A stretch of 64,000 bases of DNA, from contig JBJOMW010000004.1 of the NCBI GenBank assembly GCA_046052145.1, positions 62,001 through 126,000 on the forward strand, given 5' to 3'. A program made the position numbers and the translations under genes. The stretch is from Falsiroseomonas sp046052145. Lineage in GTDB: Bacteria; Pseudomonadota; Alphaproteobacteria; Acetobacterales; Acetobacteraceae. Below are positions 17,305 through 26,477 of the stretch, piece after piece. Under the pieces are notes generated by a model. The model ran no database searches. It was not told the DNA's origin and saw nothing but the letters and a program-made list of their open reading frames with translations. Every line of letters begins with the position of its first letter. Within the stretch, counting starts at the first letter, position 1.

Positions 17305-19128
17305 ATGCCCCGCCCCGCCCCCGCCCGCCGCGCCGCTGCGCCCCGGCGCTCGCCCTTCCGCTGGCTGCGCCTGCTGCTGCTGCTGGCGATCTGGGGTGGC
17401 ATCGCGCTGGCCGGTGTCCTGCTGGTCCTGGTCTGGGATCTGCCGCGCACCGACATCGCGCTGAGCCAGACGCGCCGCCCCGGCGTCACACTGGAAGCCG
17501 CCGATGGGCGCATCATCGCGGCTGCCGGCGACGTGCATGGCGAGGTCGTCCGCCTGCGCGACCTGCCAGCGCATGTACCGGCCGCGGTCATCGCCATCGA
17601 GGATCGCCGCTTCCGCGAGCATTTCGGCATCGACCCCATCGGCATCGCGCGCGCGGCCTGGGTGAACTGGACCACCGGGCGCATCGCGCAGGGCGGCTCC
17701 ACCCTGACGCAGCAGCTGGCCAAGAACCTGTTCCTGACATCGGAACGCACACTGCGCCGCAAGGCGCAGGAGGCCGTTCTCGCACTCTGGCTGGAATGGC
17801 AGTTCACCAAGGACGAGTTGCTCGAGATCTATCTCAACCGCGTCTATCTCGGCGCAGGGGCCTATGGCGTGGATGCCGCCGCGCGGGTGTTCTTCGGCGT
17901 GCCCGCCAGCCGGCTGACCGTGTGGCAGGCGGCGATCCTGGCCGGCCTGCCCAAGGCGCCGTCCCGCCTCAACCCGCGCACCGCGCCCGACGCCGCCGCC
18001 GCCCGCGCGGTGGAGGTGCTGGAGGCGATGGCCGAGACTGGCGCCCTGACGCGCCAGCAGGCGACGCTGGCGGTGGAGCAGATCAACATCCCGCCGCGCC
18101 CGGCCCGCCAGGCCGGCTGGTTCGCCGATTGGGTGATGGACGACCTGGCCGACCGCTTCCCCGGCAATGCCGACCTCGTGCTGCGCACCACGCTCGACCC
18201 GCGCATCCAGCAGCTGGTCGAACAGCGGCTGGAAGCGCTGCTGGCCGGGCCCGGCGCCCGCGCCAGGGTGGGCCAGGGGGCGGTCGTCGTGATGGAGGCG
18301 ACAACCGGCAATGTGCGCGCCATGGCGGGCGGACGCGATTACCGCACGAGCCAGTTCAACCGCGCCGTCCAGGCGCGCCGCCAGCCGGGCTCGGCCTTCA
18401 AGCCCTTTGTCTTCCTCGGCGCGCTGGAGCGCGGCGCGAGCCCCTCCGACATGGTCGCCGACGGGCCGCTCACCCTGGGCGGCTGGTCGCCCGGCAATGG
18501 CAGTTGGCGCGTGCAGGGCGAGATCACGATCGAGGACGCCTTCGCCCAATCGGTGAACACGCCCGCCGTGCGGCTGCTGCAGCGGGCGGGCGGCCCGCGC
18601 GAAGTCATGGCCATCGCCCGCCGCTTCGGGCTGGATGGCCCCTTCCCGAACGATGCGACCCTCGCGCTCGGCACCGGAGAGGTGACGCTGCTCGACCTCA
18701 CCACCTCCTATGCGGCCTTCGCCAATGGCGGGCTGCTGCCGCGCCCGCGCGGGCTTGCTGCGGCGAAGGCCGATGGCGCGCCAGTGCCGATCGCCCCGCC
18801 CTCCGCCACCCGCGCCACAACGCCCGAGCACGCGGCAGCCATGCGGCGGATGATGGAAGCCGGGGTCGCCCGCGGTACGGGGCGCGCGGCGCAGCCCCAG
18901 GGGGCGGCCTGGGCCGGTCGGCCGGTCGGCGGCAAGACCGGCACGACGCAGGAATTCCGCGACGCCTGGTTCGTCGGCTTCGCGGGCAACCTCGTCATCG
19001 GCGTCTGGCTTGGCAACGATGACGCGACTGCGATGTTGGATGTGCGCGGCGGCGGCCTTCCAGCGCGGCTCGCGCGTGAGATACTGGAGGGGATCGGCGC
19101 CGAGCCGCGGGCCGCCGCCGGGGGGTGA
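17305..19128 (+). CDS. Class A penicillin-binding protein (PBP1-type)
   Basis: This 607-residue bifunctional peptidoglycan synthase has one N-terminal membrane anchor (about residues 19-45). The glycosyltransferase domain carries the catalytic E99 in EDRRFREH, GGSTLTQQLAKNLF, and the ELLEIYLN block. The transpeptidase domain carries SAFK (S363, K366), SVN (416-418) and KTGTT (from K544). It is shorter than the long PBP1a proteins and lacks an obvious OB-fold insert, matching the compact alphaproteobacterial PBP1 group. It acts in the periplasm on lipid II. A kinase-like gene follows 13 bp downstream. Confidence 0.9.
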   Translation: MPRPAPARRAAAPRRSPFRWLRLLLLLAIWGGIALAGVLLVLVWDLPRTDIALSQTRRPGVTLEAADGRIIAAAGDVHGEVVRLRDLPAHVPAAVIAIEDRRFREHFGIDPIGIARAAWVNWTTGRIAQGGSTLTQQLAKNLFLTSERTLRRKAQEAVLALWLEWQFTKDELLEIYLNRVYLGAGAYGVDAAARVFFGVPASRLTVWQAAILAGLPKAPSRLNPRTAPDAAAARAVEVLEAMAETGALTRQQATLAVEQINIPPRPARQAGWFADWVMDDLADRFPGNADLVLRTTLDPRIQQLVEQRLEALLAGPGARARVGQGAVVVMEATTGNVRAMAGGRDYRTSQFNRAVQARRQPGSAFKPFVFLGALERGASPSDMVADGPLTLGGWSPGNGSWRVQGEITIEDAFAQSVNTPAVRLLQRAGGPREVMAIARRFGLDGPFPNDATLALGTGEVTLLDLTTSYAAFANGGLLPRPRGLAAAKADGAPVPIAPPSATRATTPEHAAAMRRMMEAGVARGTGRAAQPQGAAWAGRPVGGKTGTTQEFRDAWFVGFAGNLVIGVWLGNDDATAMLDVRGGGLPARLAREILEGIGAEPRAAAGG

Positions 19129-19141
19129 AGGAGGTTCCGCA

Positions 19142-19801
19142 TTGGACAGCGACCCGGCTTCGCGGACCCCCGCCCTGGCTCGGCTGCTGGAGGACACCGA
19201 ACTCGACCGGTTGCGGCAGGATGCGCTGCGGCGCGTCGCGCCGGCGATCCAGCATGAGGTGAACAACGCGCTGATGGTGCTGGCCTCCAACCTCGAACTG
19301 CTCGGCCGCTCGGCGCCGGAAGGGCCGCCGCGCCGGCAGCTCGACCGCGCGACGGAAGCGATGCGGCGGCTGGACCAGGCCATGCGCGGCTTCCTCGACG
19401 CGGCGCGGCGCATGGCGGGGGAGCCAGCGGCCATCGCGCCCTCCATCGCCGTGGCGCAGGCGCTACCGCTGCTGCGCATCGCGCTCGGCCCGCGCTTCGG
19501 CATTGAGCTGGAGCCGGCCGAGGGGATCTGGCCAGCCGCGCTGGATCGCGCGCGGCTTGACCTCGCGCTGCTCGCGCTGGTGCGCGATGCGGCCGCGCGA
19601 ATGGCGCCCGGCGCGCGGATCACCGCGCGGGGCGAGAACCGTCCCCCCGGCAGCGTCGCGCTGCTGCTGGACCTGCCCGAAGGCGCCCGACCGCAGGGCG
19701 AAGCGGCGCAGTTGCTGGCGGAAGCCGCCGCGGGTGGTCGGATCGAAGGCACGGCCGAGGGCCTCGCCCTGATCTGGCCCCGCGCCGCCGCGGGCGGTTG
19801 A
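19142..19801 (+). CDS. Degenerate histidine-kinase-like protein (HxxNN box, no clear ATP lid)
   Basis: This 219-residue soluble protein starts at a TTG. The case for it is a perfect AAGGAGG (19128-19134) exactly 7 bases upstream and no ATG nearby. Residues 30-60 (VAPAIQHEVNNALMVLASNLELL) match the dimerisation/phosphoacceptor helix of histidine kinases, with His38. The C-terminal 110 residues resemble a shrunken catalytic domain but lack the usual DxGxG and GxGxGL nucleotide boxes. It could be a phosphotransferase resembling ChpT in layout, or a non-catalytic partner. It is probably co-transcribed with the penicillin-binding protein. Confidence 0.55.
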   Translation: MDSDPASRTPALARLLEDTELDRLRQDALRRVAPAIQHEVNNALMVLASNLELLGRSAPEGPPRRQLDRATEAMRRLDQAMRGFLDAARRMAGEPAAIAPSIAVAQALPLLRIALGPRFGIELEPAEGIWPAALDRARLDLALLALVRDAAARMAPGARITARGENRPPGSVALLLDLPEGARPQGEAAQLLAEAAAGGRIEGTAEGLALIWPRAAAGG

Positions 19802-19933
19802 TCCCACCCGTAACCGCTGAGGCGCGAGCGTTGTGTCGTGCGTGATCGTGCAGCCGGGCGCGTGGCGACGGTGCGCGGGGGTTGCGGCCCCCAGCCGGAG
19901 AGGCTAGGGAGACCGCCGCTTCGCACCCGGTTC

Positions 19934-20008
19934 GCTGCCATAGCTCAGGGGTAGAGCACTTCATTGGTAATGAAGAGGTCGAGGGTTCAATTCCCTCTGG
20001 CAGCACCA
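19934..20008 (+). tRNA. tRNA-Thr (GGT anticodon)
   Basis: The full cloverleaf is visible. The acceptor GCTGCCA (19934-19940) pairs with TGGCAGC (19998-20004). The D arm contains AGCTCAGGGGTAGAGC. The anticodon stem CTTCA/TGAAG encloses loop TTGGTAA, giving anticodon GGT. The T arm is GAGGGTTCAATTCCCTC. The discriminator A is followed by an encoded CCA (20006-20008). Confidence 0.97.
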
Positions 20009-20143
20009 TCCGGCCTCCGGCCAATTCCTGCGTCGTCATCCGCGCCATGTGCCGCCCCGGCGGCATGGGCCATGGCCTGCCCGGCTTGGCGCTGGCGGCA
20101 CGCCATGGCCTGGCGCAGGGGGCTGAAGGATCGCCCGGACACG

Positions 20144-20173
20144 AAAAAGGCGCCGGGGTTGCCCCCGGCGCCT
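20144..20173 (-). terminator. Rho-independent terminator of the exported-protein gene
   Basis: Read on the minus strand, an 11-bp GC-rich stem (20148-20158 with 20163-20173) with a 4-base loop is followed by five T residues (complement of 20144-20148). It lies 22 bp after the stop of the gene at 20195 and is the clearest intrinsic terminator in the window. Confidence 0.85.
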
Positions 20174-20194
20174 GATGCGTGGACGGACGCGGCG

Positions 20195-20749
20195 TCAGCG
20201 CCGACGCGGCGGCACCTCGGAGATGCGCACGGTCGCGGGCTGCGTCGGGCCGCGCTCCAGCGTGCCGATCCAGATGTTGTAAAGGCCGAAGGCCGGGCGC
20301 TGGAACACAACGCCAGGATTGAGCCCCTCATAATCGTCATTGCAGTGCCAATTGCCCTGCGGATCGTTGATCACGATCGTCGTATCCGCCTGAGAGACCG
20401 CGCCAATGAACAGCGGGAACTGCCCGTTGCCCTGCGAATAGGTCAGGTTCACATCCGGCCGCGTGAAATCGATCATGCCGGCGCAGGTCGCGTTGATCGC
20501 GCGGGCGTCGCGGTTGCCGCCGGCATCCACCGTCACCTCGCGCGGATCAGGCTCGAAGCCGACCCGAAGCTCGAGCGCGCCATAGCGCGGCTCCGCCCGC
20601 CAATCCGGCGGCTCCGCCCGCTCCGTGGTGTCCTTTGGCGGGAAACGCGACTGCACCTGCCCCTGCCCCGCCCCGGGCGCGGCCTTCTGGGCGTGCGCGA
20701 TGCCAGCGACAGCAAATGCCGCAATGGCGACGATCGGAATCCACTTCAT
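20195..20749 (-). CDS. Exported protein of unknown function
   Basis: This 184-residue protein has a clear Sec signal peptide (MKWIPIVAIAAFAVAGIAHAQ) with cleavage after AHA. The mature part is rich in beta-type residues. It includes TCAGMIDFTRPDVNLTY, FIGAVSQADTTIVINDP and HCNDDYEGLNPGV, a pattern seen in extracellular beta-sandwich domains that bind small ligands or calcium. Two cysteines (TCAG and WHCN) could form a disulfide. I do not recognise a named family. The ATG at 20749 has AAGGAGG upstream. A strong intrinsic terminator follows, so it is monocistronic. Confidence 0.7.
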   Translation of the reverse strand: MKWIPIVAIAAFAVAGIAHAQKAAPGAGQGQVQSRFPPKDTTERAEPPDWRAEPRYGALELRVGFEPDPREVTVDAGGNRDARAINATCAGMIDFTRPDVNLTYSQGNGQFPLFIGAVSQADTTIVINDPQGNWHCNDDYEGLNPGVVFQRPAFGLYNIWIGTLERGPTQPATVRISEVPPRRR

Positions 20750-21101
20750 GTCGGACCTCCTTCGACAAAAGACCAGTTCATACCATCCGGCGCGCCCTGT
20801 CGCAGCAGGCTCCGGCACCTCGCGCCAATCCAGGCCTGCGGGTGGGCAGCGGGGCCAGAGCGAGAATCATAATGAAGCATGGACCGCCATACTCGTAATT
20901 TGCTTACCTTTCCTGGCGCCCTGGGGAAAGGTGCCGCCCCGAAGCACGATCCCAGGGAAGAGACGCCCGACGCCAAGCTCAGGCGGCAGAACAAGTCCCG
21001 CCGCGGACGGTGGGCAGACCAGCTCTGGCCTGCGCGGGCGGTTGGGACCGGCTCCCCACCGGCAGCCCCGGACGGCCAACCAACAGAAGGAGACGATGGA
21101 T
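20750..21101. promoter_or_regulatory. Divergent intergenic region with a hairpin
   Basis: This 352-bp spacer lies between two divergent small exported-protein genes and should contain both promoters. About 20865-20905 is relatively A/T-rich (AGAATCATAATGAAGC). An inverted repeat ACCTTTCC...GGAAAGGT lies near 20905-20931. I see no convincing open frame here. Confidence 0.35.
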
Positions 21102-21341
21102 ATGCGGATCGTGCTGGCCCTTGCGGGCGCCTTGCTGGCCCTCGCCCCGGCGACGGCCTTCGCCAGCTACTACGTCTATTGCGCCAATGGCCGCATCGAG
21201 GTGGATGGCCGCGAGCCGGCGCAGATGCGCAGCGCCCGCGGCTCTGGCATCTGCCAGATGGGGCCGGCCTTCAGCAGCCTTTCGGGCGCGCAGGACTTCG
21301 CCCGCCGCAACTTCCAGAGCGGGACGTGCTCCTGCCGGTGA
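21102..21341 (+). CDS. Small exported Cys-containing protein
   Basis: This 79-residue product starts with a signal peptide (MRIVLALAGALLALAPATAFA). A mature domain of about 58 residues follows, with four cysteines (YCANGR, GICQMG and the final CSCR), suggesting two disulfides. Two in-frame ATGs exist. I chose 21102 because AAGGAG at 21087-21092 is 9 bases away, while the ATG at 21096 would leave only 3. The function is unknown. It converges on the autotransporter-like gene. Confidence 0.7.
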   Translation: MRIVLALAGALLALAPATAFASYYVYCANGRIEVDGREPAQMRSARGSGICQMGPAFSSLSGAQDFARRNFQSGTCSCR

Positions 21342-21364
21342 GGCAGGCGGCGCGCGTCCTGCCT
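21341..21364. terminator. Hairpin between convergent genes
   Basis: AGGCAGG (21341-21347) pairs with CCTGCCT (21358-21364) around a 10-base loop, in the 39-bp gap between two converging genes. It could act in either direction. No T-run is seen. Confidence 0.4.
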
Positions 21365-21380
21365 GTGACGGCGGCTTCCG

Positions 21381-22943
21381 TCAGAAGCCGATGCTGTAGC
21401 GGATCATCGTGGTGATGGCGGGGTCGTTGCCATAGGGCATCTGCCGCACGGCCGCGTCCACCGACACCGCCTGGTTCGGCGCGATCATGTAGCGCATCGC
21501 GGCCGAGCCCACCGCGCGCATCCCGTTATGCTGCTGCGCCACGGACATCGAGAAGCTCTCGAGCCCCCCGACCTCGCTGGTCCCGGCATAGGGGTCGATC
21601 TTGCTGTCCAGGTCGTGCTCCAGCCCCGCTCCCAGCACCACGCCGAATTGCGGCGTGATGGCGCCGCGGAGCCGAAGGCCCGCCGTCGCGCTGGTCACCG
21701 CCTGGCCGTAGCTGCGATAGCTGATCGGGAACGTGACCACGTCGCTCGCGGTCTCGGTATAGCCCCAGCGGGTGCTCTCGCTGCGGCGGAGGCCGGCATA
21801 GGGCTGCGCCACCCAGCTGCTGTCGAGCGCGACGCCGTAGGCGAGCTCCGCGCCGAAGGCGAGCGCGCTGGTCCTGGCCCGGCCCGTGCCTGCCTCGGCG
21901 TCGGGGAGCTCGGGGCGGGTGATGCGCAGCTCACCCTCCTGATAGGCGACCGCGCCGCGCAGTGTCAGGCCGGTGAAGTCCGGGTTCTGCTGGTAGACCG
22001 CGAAGGCGCCGAGCATCGGCTGGGTCGCCTTGGTCTCCACGCCGGCGGGCGTGTTGGAGACCAGGGACTGGTCGATGAAGCCGCCGAGGCGGAATTCCGG
22101 CGTGACGCGATAGCCCAAGGCCAGCAGCCCTGCACTCTCGCCGCTGTCGCCATAGCCGCCGATCTGGCCGTTGCGCAGGCCGACCGAGACGCAGACGCCC
22201 TGCGCATCGAAGACCGGACAGTCATAGTCGAGCGCGAAGGTGGTTGCCGCCGCACGCTGGCCGAGGACGCTGCGCACCGGGCCGGCATTCTGCTGCAGCC
22301 CCTGCTGCGTGGTCACCGGATCCGGGCCGAACACGAAGATGAACGCCATGTCGCGATCGCCGGAGTTGCTGACCTGCGCCCAGCCAGAAACCAGGCTATC
22401 CGTCGCATTGATGAAGAACTGGCCATCCGGATAAGGGTTGCCGGTGAGGCGACCCACTCGGTAGGCGCCATCCGCCTGATTGGCGGCCGTCGTTGCCGTG
22501 AGGATGACGATGTAGGGCGTGTTGGGAACAAGTCGCACCCCATTCATGCTCACCCTGATCGGCTGAATGTAGGGATCGGTCGCCGTGGACGTTGTCAGGA
22601 TGGGGGACGCCACCAGGGGATTGCCGGTGGTGGCGGACCCATTCCACCGATACAGAAGCACTTGGTACGACAGCGCGGCCCCGCTGCGATACGCAATGTA
22701 GAATGTCGCGTTCGCGAAGTGGGCAGGCCTGTTCACGGGAACGACGAAGCTTTGGCCGACGCTGGGAAGATGGGAAGAATTCGGATCGGCTGGATTGGTG
22801 GAAAACGTCCAGGGCCCACCCCATTCGGGACCCGTGCTCCAGGCCGTCGCAGTGTTGATCGTCTGCCCCTGGGCAGGTGCGCCGACGGCCAGGGACGCTG
22901 CAAGCACAATTGCGCCAGCCAGCCCGAATCGATTTGATATCAT
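21381..22943 (-). CDS. Autotransporter-like outer-membrane beta-barrel protein
   Basis: This 520-residue protein has a signal peptide with cleavage near APAQGQ. A domain of about 200 residues rich in Thr, Asn and aromatic residues follows (about 28-230). The C-terminal 270 residues have the alternating pattern of a 12-strand autotransporter barrel and end in SIGF, the usual C-terminal Phe for BAM-dependent insertion. The passenger is short and lacks the beta-helix repeats of classical autotransporters. Codon use in the passenger half is visibly less GC-extreme than in neighbouring genes. An A/T-rich stretch at 22944-23015 upstream should hold the promoter. The function is unknown; adhesion is possible. 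Confidence 0.7.
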   Translation of the reverse strand: MISNRFGLAGAIVLAASLAVGAPAQGQTINTATAWSTGPEWGGPWTFSTNPADPNSSHLPSVGQSFVVPVNRPAHFANATFYIAYRSGAALSYQVLLYRWNGSATTGNPLVASPILTTSTATDPYIQPIRVSMNGVRLVPNTPYIVILTATTAANQADGAYRVGRLTGNPYPDGQFFINATDSLVSGWAQVSNSGDRDMAFIFVFGPDPVTTQQGLQQNAGPVRSVLGQRAAATTFALDYDCPVFDAQGVCVSVGLRNGQIGGYGDSGESAGLLALGYRVTPEFRLGGFIDQSLVSNTPAGVETKATQPMLGAFAVYQQNPDFTGLTLRGAVAYQEGELRITRPELPDAEAGTGRARTSALAFGAELAYGVALDSSWVAQPYAGLRRSESTRWGYTETASDVVTFPISYRSYGQAVTSATAGLRLRGAITPQFGVVLGAGLEHDLDSKIDPYAGTSEVGGLESFSMSVAQQHNGMRAVGSAAMRYMIAPNQAVSVDAAVRQMPYGNDPAITTMIRYSIGF

Positions 22944-23132
22944 AATTATATAGCCGACATTCTGATAACTACGTCTATAGACTTAGTGCCTTATCGCGCT
23001 TTCAAGCAAGGATAAGTCGCAACGGGCGGGACCGAGCCAGCGCAGCGACCCTCAACGGGCGCCGCGGCGCAGACCTGCCCGGCCGCACGCCAACCCACGG
23101 CTAAAGTGCCACACGATATGAGAGGGATCGGA

Positions 23133-23208
<76 letters not shown>

Positions 23209-23293
23209 ATCCGAGGCGCGCAATTAGGACCCTCCGCCGGGTTTGTCCAGCCCACCTTCGCGGACCAGACCCACCTTCGGCGCAGGGCTCCCC

Positions 23294-24445
23294 TCAGCCG
23301 TCCCACTCGCCCCCGCCCATATCGGCACCGCGGTGCACATGCGCCGACATCAGCAGCCCGAAGCCCACCATCGTCGTCAGCATCGCCGACCCGCCATGGC
23401 TGATCAGCGGCAGCGGCACGCCGCCCACCGGGATGCTGCCCGTCACCATCGCGATGTTGACGAAGACGTACATGAAATAATTTGTCGCCAACCCCACCGC
23501 CAACAGCCGCCCGAACTGGTGCCGAGAGCGCAGCGCAACCAGGAAGCCGAAGGCAATCACACAGGCCAGCAGGCCCAGCACCACCAGCCCGCCCACCAGC
23601 CCGAACTCCTCCCCCCACATGGTGAAGATGAAGTCCGTCTGCTTCTCCGGCAGGAAGTTCAGATGCCCCTGCGTGCCCTGTAGGAACCCCTTCCCCCAGA
23701 ACCCGCCCGAACCCAGCGCGATCTTCGACTGGATGATGTTGTACCCCGCCCCCAGCGGATCGCTTTCGGGGTCGAGGAAGGTGGTGATCCGCGCGCGCTG
23801 ATAATCCTTCAGATTCTCATAGACGATCGGCGCGGCCACCCCGACGCCCGCGATCGCCACCGCGAATTTCCACCACCGCACCCCGGCCGCGAAGAAGACC
23901 GCGCCCCCCACCATCAGCGTGATCAGCGCATTGCCGAGGTTCGGCTGCTTGAAGATCAGCGCCGCCGGAATCGCGATCGCCACCGCCGGCGGGATCAGGA
24001 ACAGCGGGTTGCCGATCCGCTCCCAGCTCGCGCGGTGGAACCAGGCGGCGAGTGCCACCACCAGAAGGATCTTCATCAGCTCCGAAGGCTGCAGTTGCAC
24101 GAAGCCAAGGTCGATCCAGCGCTGCGCGCCCTTGCCCACCTCCCCATGCAGCGCGACCAGCACCAGCAGCCCGACGCCCAGCGCATAGCCAACCCAGGCG
24201 AGCTTCGCGATCAGGCGGATATCCACCATCGCGATGCACAGCATGATCACCAGCCCGAAGCCGAAGCGGATGGCGTGCCGCCCGGCATAGGGCTCCGCCG
24301 CCCCGCCGCCGGCCGAATAGAGCGCGACATACCCCACCGCCGCCACCGCGCAGAGCAGCAGCACATAGAGCCACGGTATACGCCAGAACTTCTCGAAGAT
24401 GTCCGGCCCACGCTCGCGCAGGATCAGGCGCCGCTCGAACTTCAT
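23294..24445 (-). CDS. rodA: Peptidoglycan glycosyltransferase RodA
   Basis: This 383-residue SEDS-family protein has about ten membrane segments. It polymerises lipid II during cell elongation in partnership with PBP2. Signatures include LGFVQLQPSELMKI, the SALGSGGFWGKG-type loop (here IALGSGGFWGKGFLQGTQ), and a C-terminal GGVPLPLISHGGSAML typical of RodA/FtsW. It is last in the mreBCD-mrdA-rodA operon, separated from mrdA by a palindrome-rich spacer of 145 bp. Confidence 0.95.
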   Translation of the reverse strand: MKFERRLILRERGPDIFEKFWRIPWLYVLLLCAVAAVGYVALYSAGGGAAEPYAGRHAIRFGFGLVIMLCIAMVDIRLIAKLAWVGYALGVGLLVLVALHGEVGKGAQRWIDLGFVQLQPSELMKILLVVALAAWFHRASWERIGNPLFLIPPAVAIAIPAALIFKQPNLGNALITLMVGGAVFFAAGVRWWKFAVAIAGVGVAAPIVYENLKDYQRARITTFLDPESDPLGAGYNIIQSKIALGSGGFWGKGFLQGTQGHLNFLPEKQTDFIFTMWGEEFGLVGGLVVLGLLACVIAFGFLVALRSRHQFGRLLAVGLATNYFMYVFVNIAMVTGSIPVGGVPLPLISHGGSAMLTTMVGFGLLMSAHVHRGADMGGGEWDG

Positions 24446-24452
24446 GTAGAGC

Positions 24453-24563
24453 GCACGAAGGCTTCACCTTCGTGCCCCTCAGTCGCCGGGCGGGCCGCAT
24501 CCGCGGCCCTTGGCTTCGCGGCATAAGCCGCGGCGGCCATTCGGCCGCTCGGCCCTTCGGGCC
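24453..24563. repeat. Array of five small hairpins between mrdA and rodA
   Basis: Five consecutive inverted repeats fill this spacer. They are GCACGAAGG/CCTTCGTGC (24453-24475), GGGCCGC/GCGGCCC (24492-24509), GGCTT/AAGCC (24512-24529), GGCC/GGCC (24535-24546) and GGCCC/GGGCC (24551-24563). They lie between two genes of one operon, so they may stabilise or partly terminate the transcript. No open frame of note is present. Confidence 0.6.
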
Positions 24564-24590
24564 GCAGGCGGGAACCTTCTTTGGCTGGGG

Positions 24591-26477
24591 TCATCGGCCC
24601 ATCACCCCTTGGGGCCCCTCCGCCACGCGCGGCCCCAACCCGCCGGGGCCAGGGCGCAGCCGCTGGAAGGTCTCCACCAGTACATCCCGCGCGAGCGGCG
24701 CCGCCGCGCCGGAGCCGCTCGTGCCGTGCTCCACCACCACCGAGACGGCAAAGACCGGGTTCTCATAGGGCGCATAGGCGACGAACAGCGCATGCGGCCG
24801 CCATTCGCGGGGCAACTGATCGACCCGGAACCCCCGCTCCCGCTGCTCGCGCGAAACACGGCGGACCTGCGTCGTGCCGGTCTTGCCCGCCATCTGCGCG
24901 CCCACCGCCATCGGCAGGCGGGAGGTGCGCGCCGTGCCGCCTTCCTCGTTCACCACGGCCCACATCGCCTCCCGCACCAGGCGCAGATGCGCCTCCGGGA
25001 TACCGAGGCTCGGCCAATCCTCCACCCGCGTGCCGCGCACCGGCCGCCCGCCGATCGCGCGCGTCAGATGCGGCTGCACCGCGCGGCCCGTCGCCAGCCG
25101 CGCCGTCATGGTGGCCAGCGCCAGCGGCGTCAGCTGGTAGAAGCCCTGGCCGATGCCATGCACCACCGTATCGCCCAGCGCCCAGGGCCGCCCCTGCGCC
25201 TGGCGCCATTCGCGCGTCGGCACCAGCCCCGGCCGCGTCCCCGGCAGCTCGATCTCGAGCGGCACGCCAAGCCCAAGGCGCCGCGACATCGCCGCGATCC
25301 GGTCCATGCCAAGCCGCCGCGCGACCTCGTAGAAATAGACGTCGCAGGAGACCTTCAGCGCCTGGCGCATATCCACCCCGGCATGGCCCGGCCGGTGCCA
25401 GCAATGGAAGCGCGTATCGCCGAGGTCGTAATAGCCGGGGCAATGGATGCGCTCGCCCGGCGTCACCACCCGCGCCTCCAGCGCAGCCAGCATCACCACC
25501 ATCTTGAAGGTGGAGCCCGGCGCGTAGAGTCCGTTGGTCGCCTTGTTGATCAGCGGCGTCGCGCGGTTCGCCGTCCATTGCCGCCATTGCGCGGCAGAGA
25601 CGCCCGAATTGAAGATGTTGGGGTCGAAGCCCGGCTGGCTGGCCATCGCCAGCACCTCGCCGTTCCGCGCATCCATCACGACGACGGAGGTGCCTTCCTC
25701 GATCTTCTCGCGGATCGCCCGCTGCAGCCCCGCATCGATCGAGAGCTGCACATCCTCGCCCTCTAGGCCCTCCCGCCGGTCGAGCTCGCGGATGACGCGC
25801 CCGACGGCATTCACCTCCAGCTGCACCGCCCCCGCGCGGCCGCGCAGCGCCTGATCGTGATGGCGCTCGATGCCGGCGCGGCCGACGCGGATGCCGGGCA
25901 GTTCCAGCAGCGGGTCGCCATCCATGTCGCGCTCCGACGGCGGCGCGACATAGCCGACGACATGGGCCAAGTGCTCGCCTTCCGGATACATCCGCGTGGT
26001 GCCGAGCTCGACGCTGATCCCCGGCAGATCGGGGGCGTTCAGCTCGATCCGCGCCATCTCCTCCCAGGTCAGGAATTCGCGCACGATCACCGGCACGAAG
26101 CGCCGCCGGCGGCGCACCTCGCGCTCGATACGCGCGCGTTCGCTTTCGGTCAGCGGCACGATCTTCGACAGTGTCTCGAGCGTCGCGGAAACGTCATGCG
26201 CCTGCTCCGCCACCAGCAGCGCGCGCCAGTTCAGCCGGTTGCCGGCCACCACCTGGCCGTGCCGGTCCAGCACGCGCCCGCGCGGCGGCGCAATCAGCCG
26301 CGCCGAGAGCCGGTTTTCCTCCGCGAGCGTCGCGTAGCGCTCCCCCTCATCCACCTGCAGCGTGTGCAGCCTGTGCGCGAGGTAGCCGAGCAACCCCATC
26401 TGCCCCGCCCCGAGCAGCAGGGCGCGCCGGCCGAAGATGGAACGGACCCGCTCCTCCTCCCTTTGCCTGCGGCTCAT
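24591..26477 (-). CDS. mrdA: Penicillin-binding protein 2 (elongation transpeptidase)
   Basis: This 628-residue class B PBP has a single N-terminal membrane segment, a pedestal/dimerisation domain containing RGRVLDRHGQVVAGNR, and a transpeptidase domain. The active site is STFK (S322, K325), and the KTGTTQ box lies near the C-terminus. It cross-links peptidoglycan in the lateral wall with RodA, and its place directly upstream of rodA fits the standard mrdAB order. The ATG at 26477 lies after a 181-bp palindromic spacer following mreD. Confidence 0.94.
   Translation of the reverse strand: MSRRQREEERVRSIFGRRALLLGAGQMGLLGYLAHRLHTLQVDEGERYATLAEENRLSARLIAPPRGRVLDRHGQVVAGNRLNWRALLVAEQAHDVSATLETLSKIVPLTESERARIEREVRRRRRFVPVIVREFLTWEEMARIELNAPDLPGISVELGTTRMYPEGEHLAHVVGYVAPPSERDMDGDPLLELPGIRVGRAGIERHHDQALRGRAGAVQLEVNAVGRVIRELDRREGLEGEDVQLSIDAGLQRAIREKIEEGTSVVVMDARNGEVLAMASQPGFDPNIFNSGVSAAQWRQWTANRATPLINKATNGLYAPGSTFKMVVMLAALEARVVTPGERIHCPGYYDLGDTRFHCWHRPGHAGVDMRQALKVSCDVYFYEVARRLGMDRIAAMSRRLGLGVPLEIELPGTRPGLVPTREWRQAQGRPWALGDTVVHGIGQGFYQLTPLALATMTARLATGRAVQPHLTRAIGGRPVRGTRVEDWPSLGIPEAHLRLVREAMWAVVNEEGGTARTSRLPMAVGAQMAGKTGTTQVRRVSREQRERGFRVDQLPREWRPHALFVAYAPYENPVFAVSVVVEHGTSGSGAAAPLARDVLVETFQRLRPGPGGLGPRVAEGPQGVMGR

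Noticed and set aside
17290..19941. A long minus-strand open frame (883 codons) opposite the penicillin-binding protein
   Set aside because: The plus strand carries a complete class A PBP with all motifs and a second gene with a perfect ribosome binding site. The minus frame has shadow composition.
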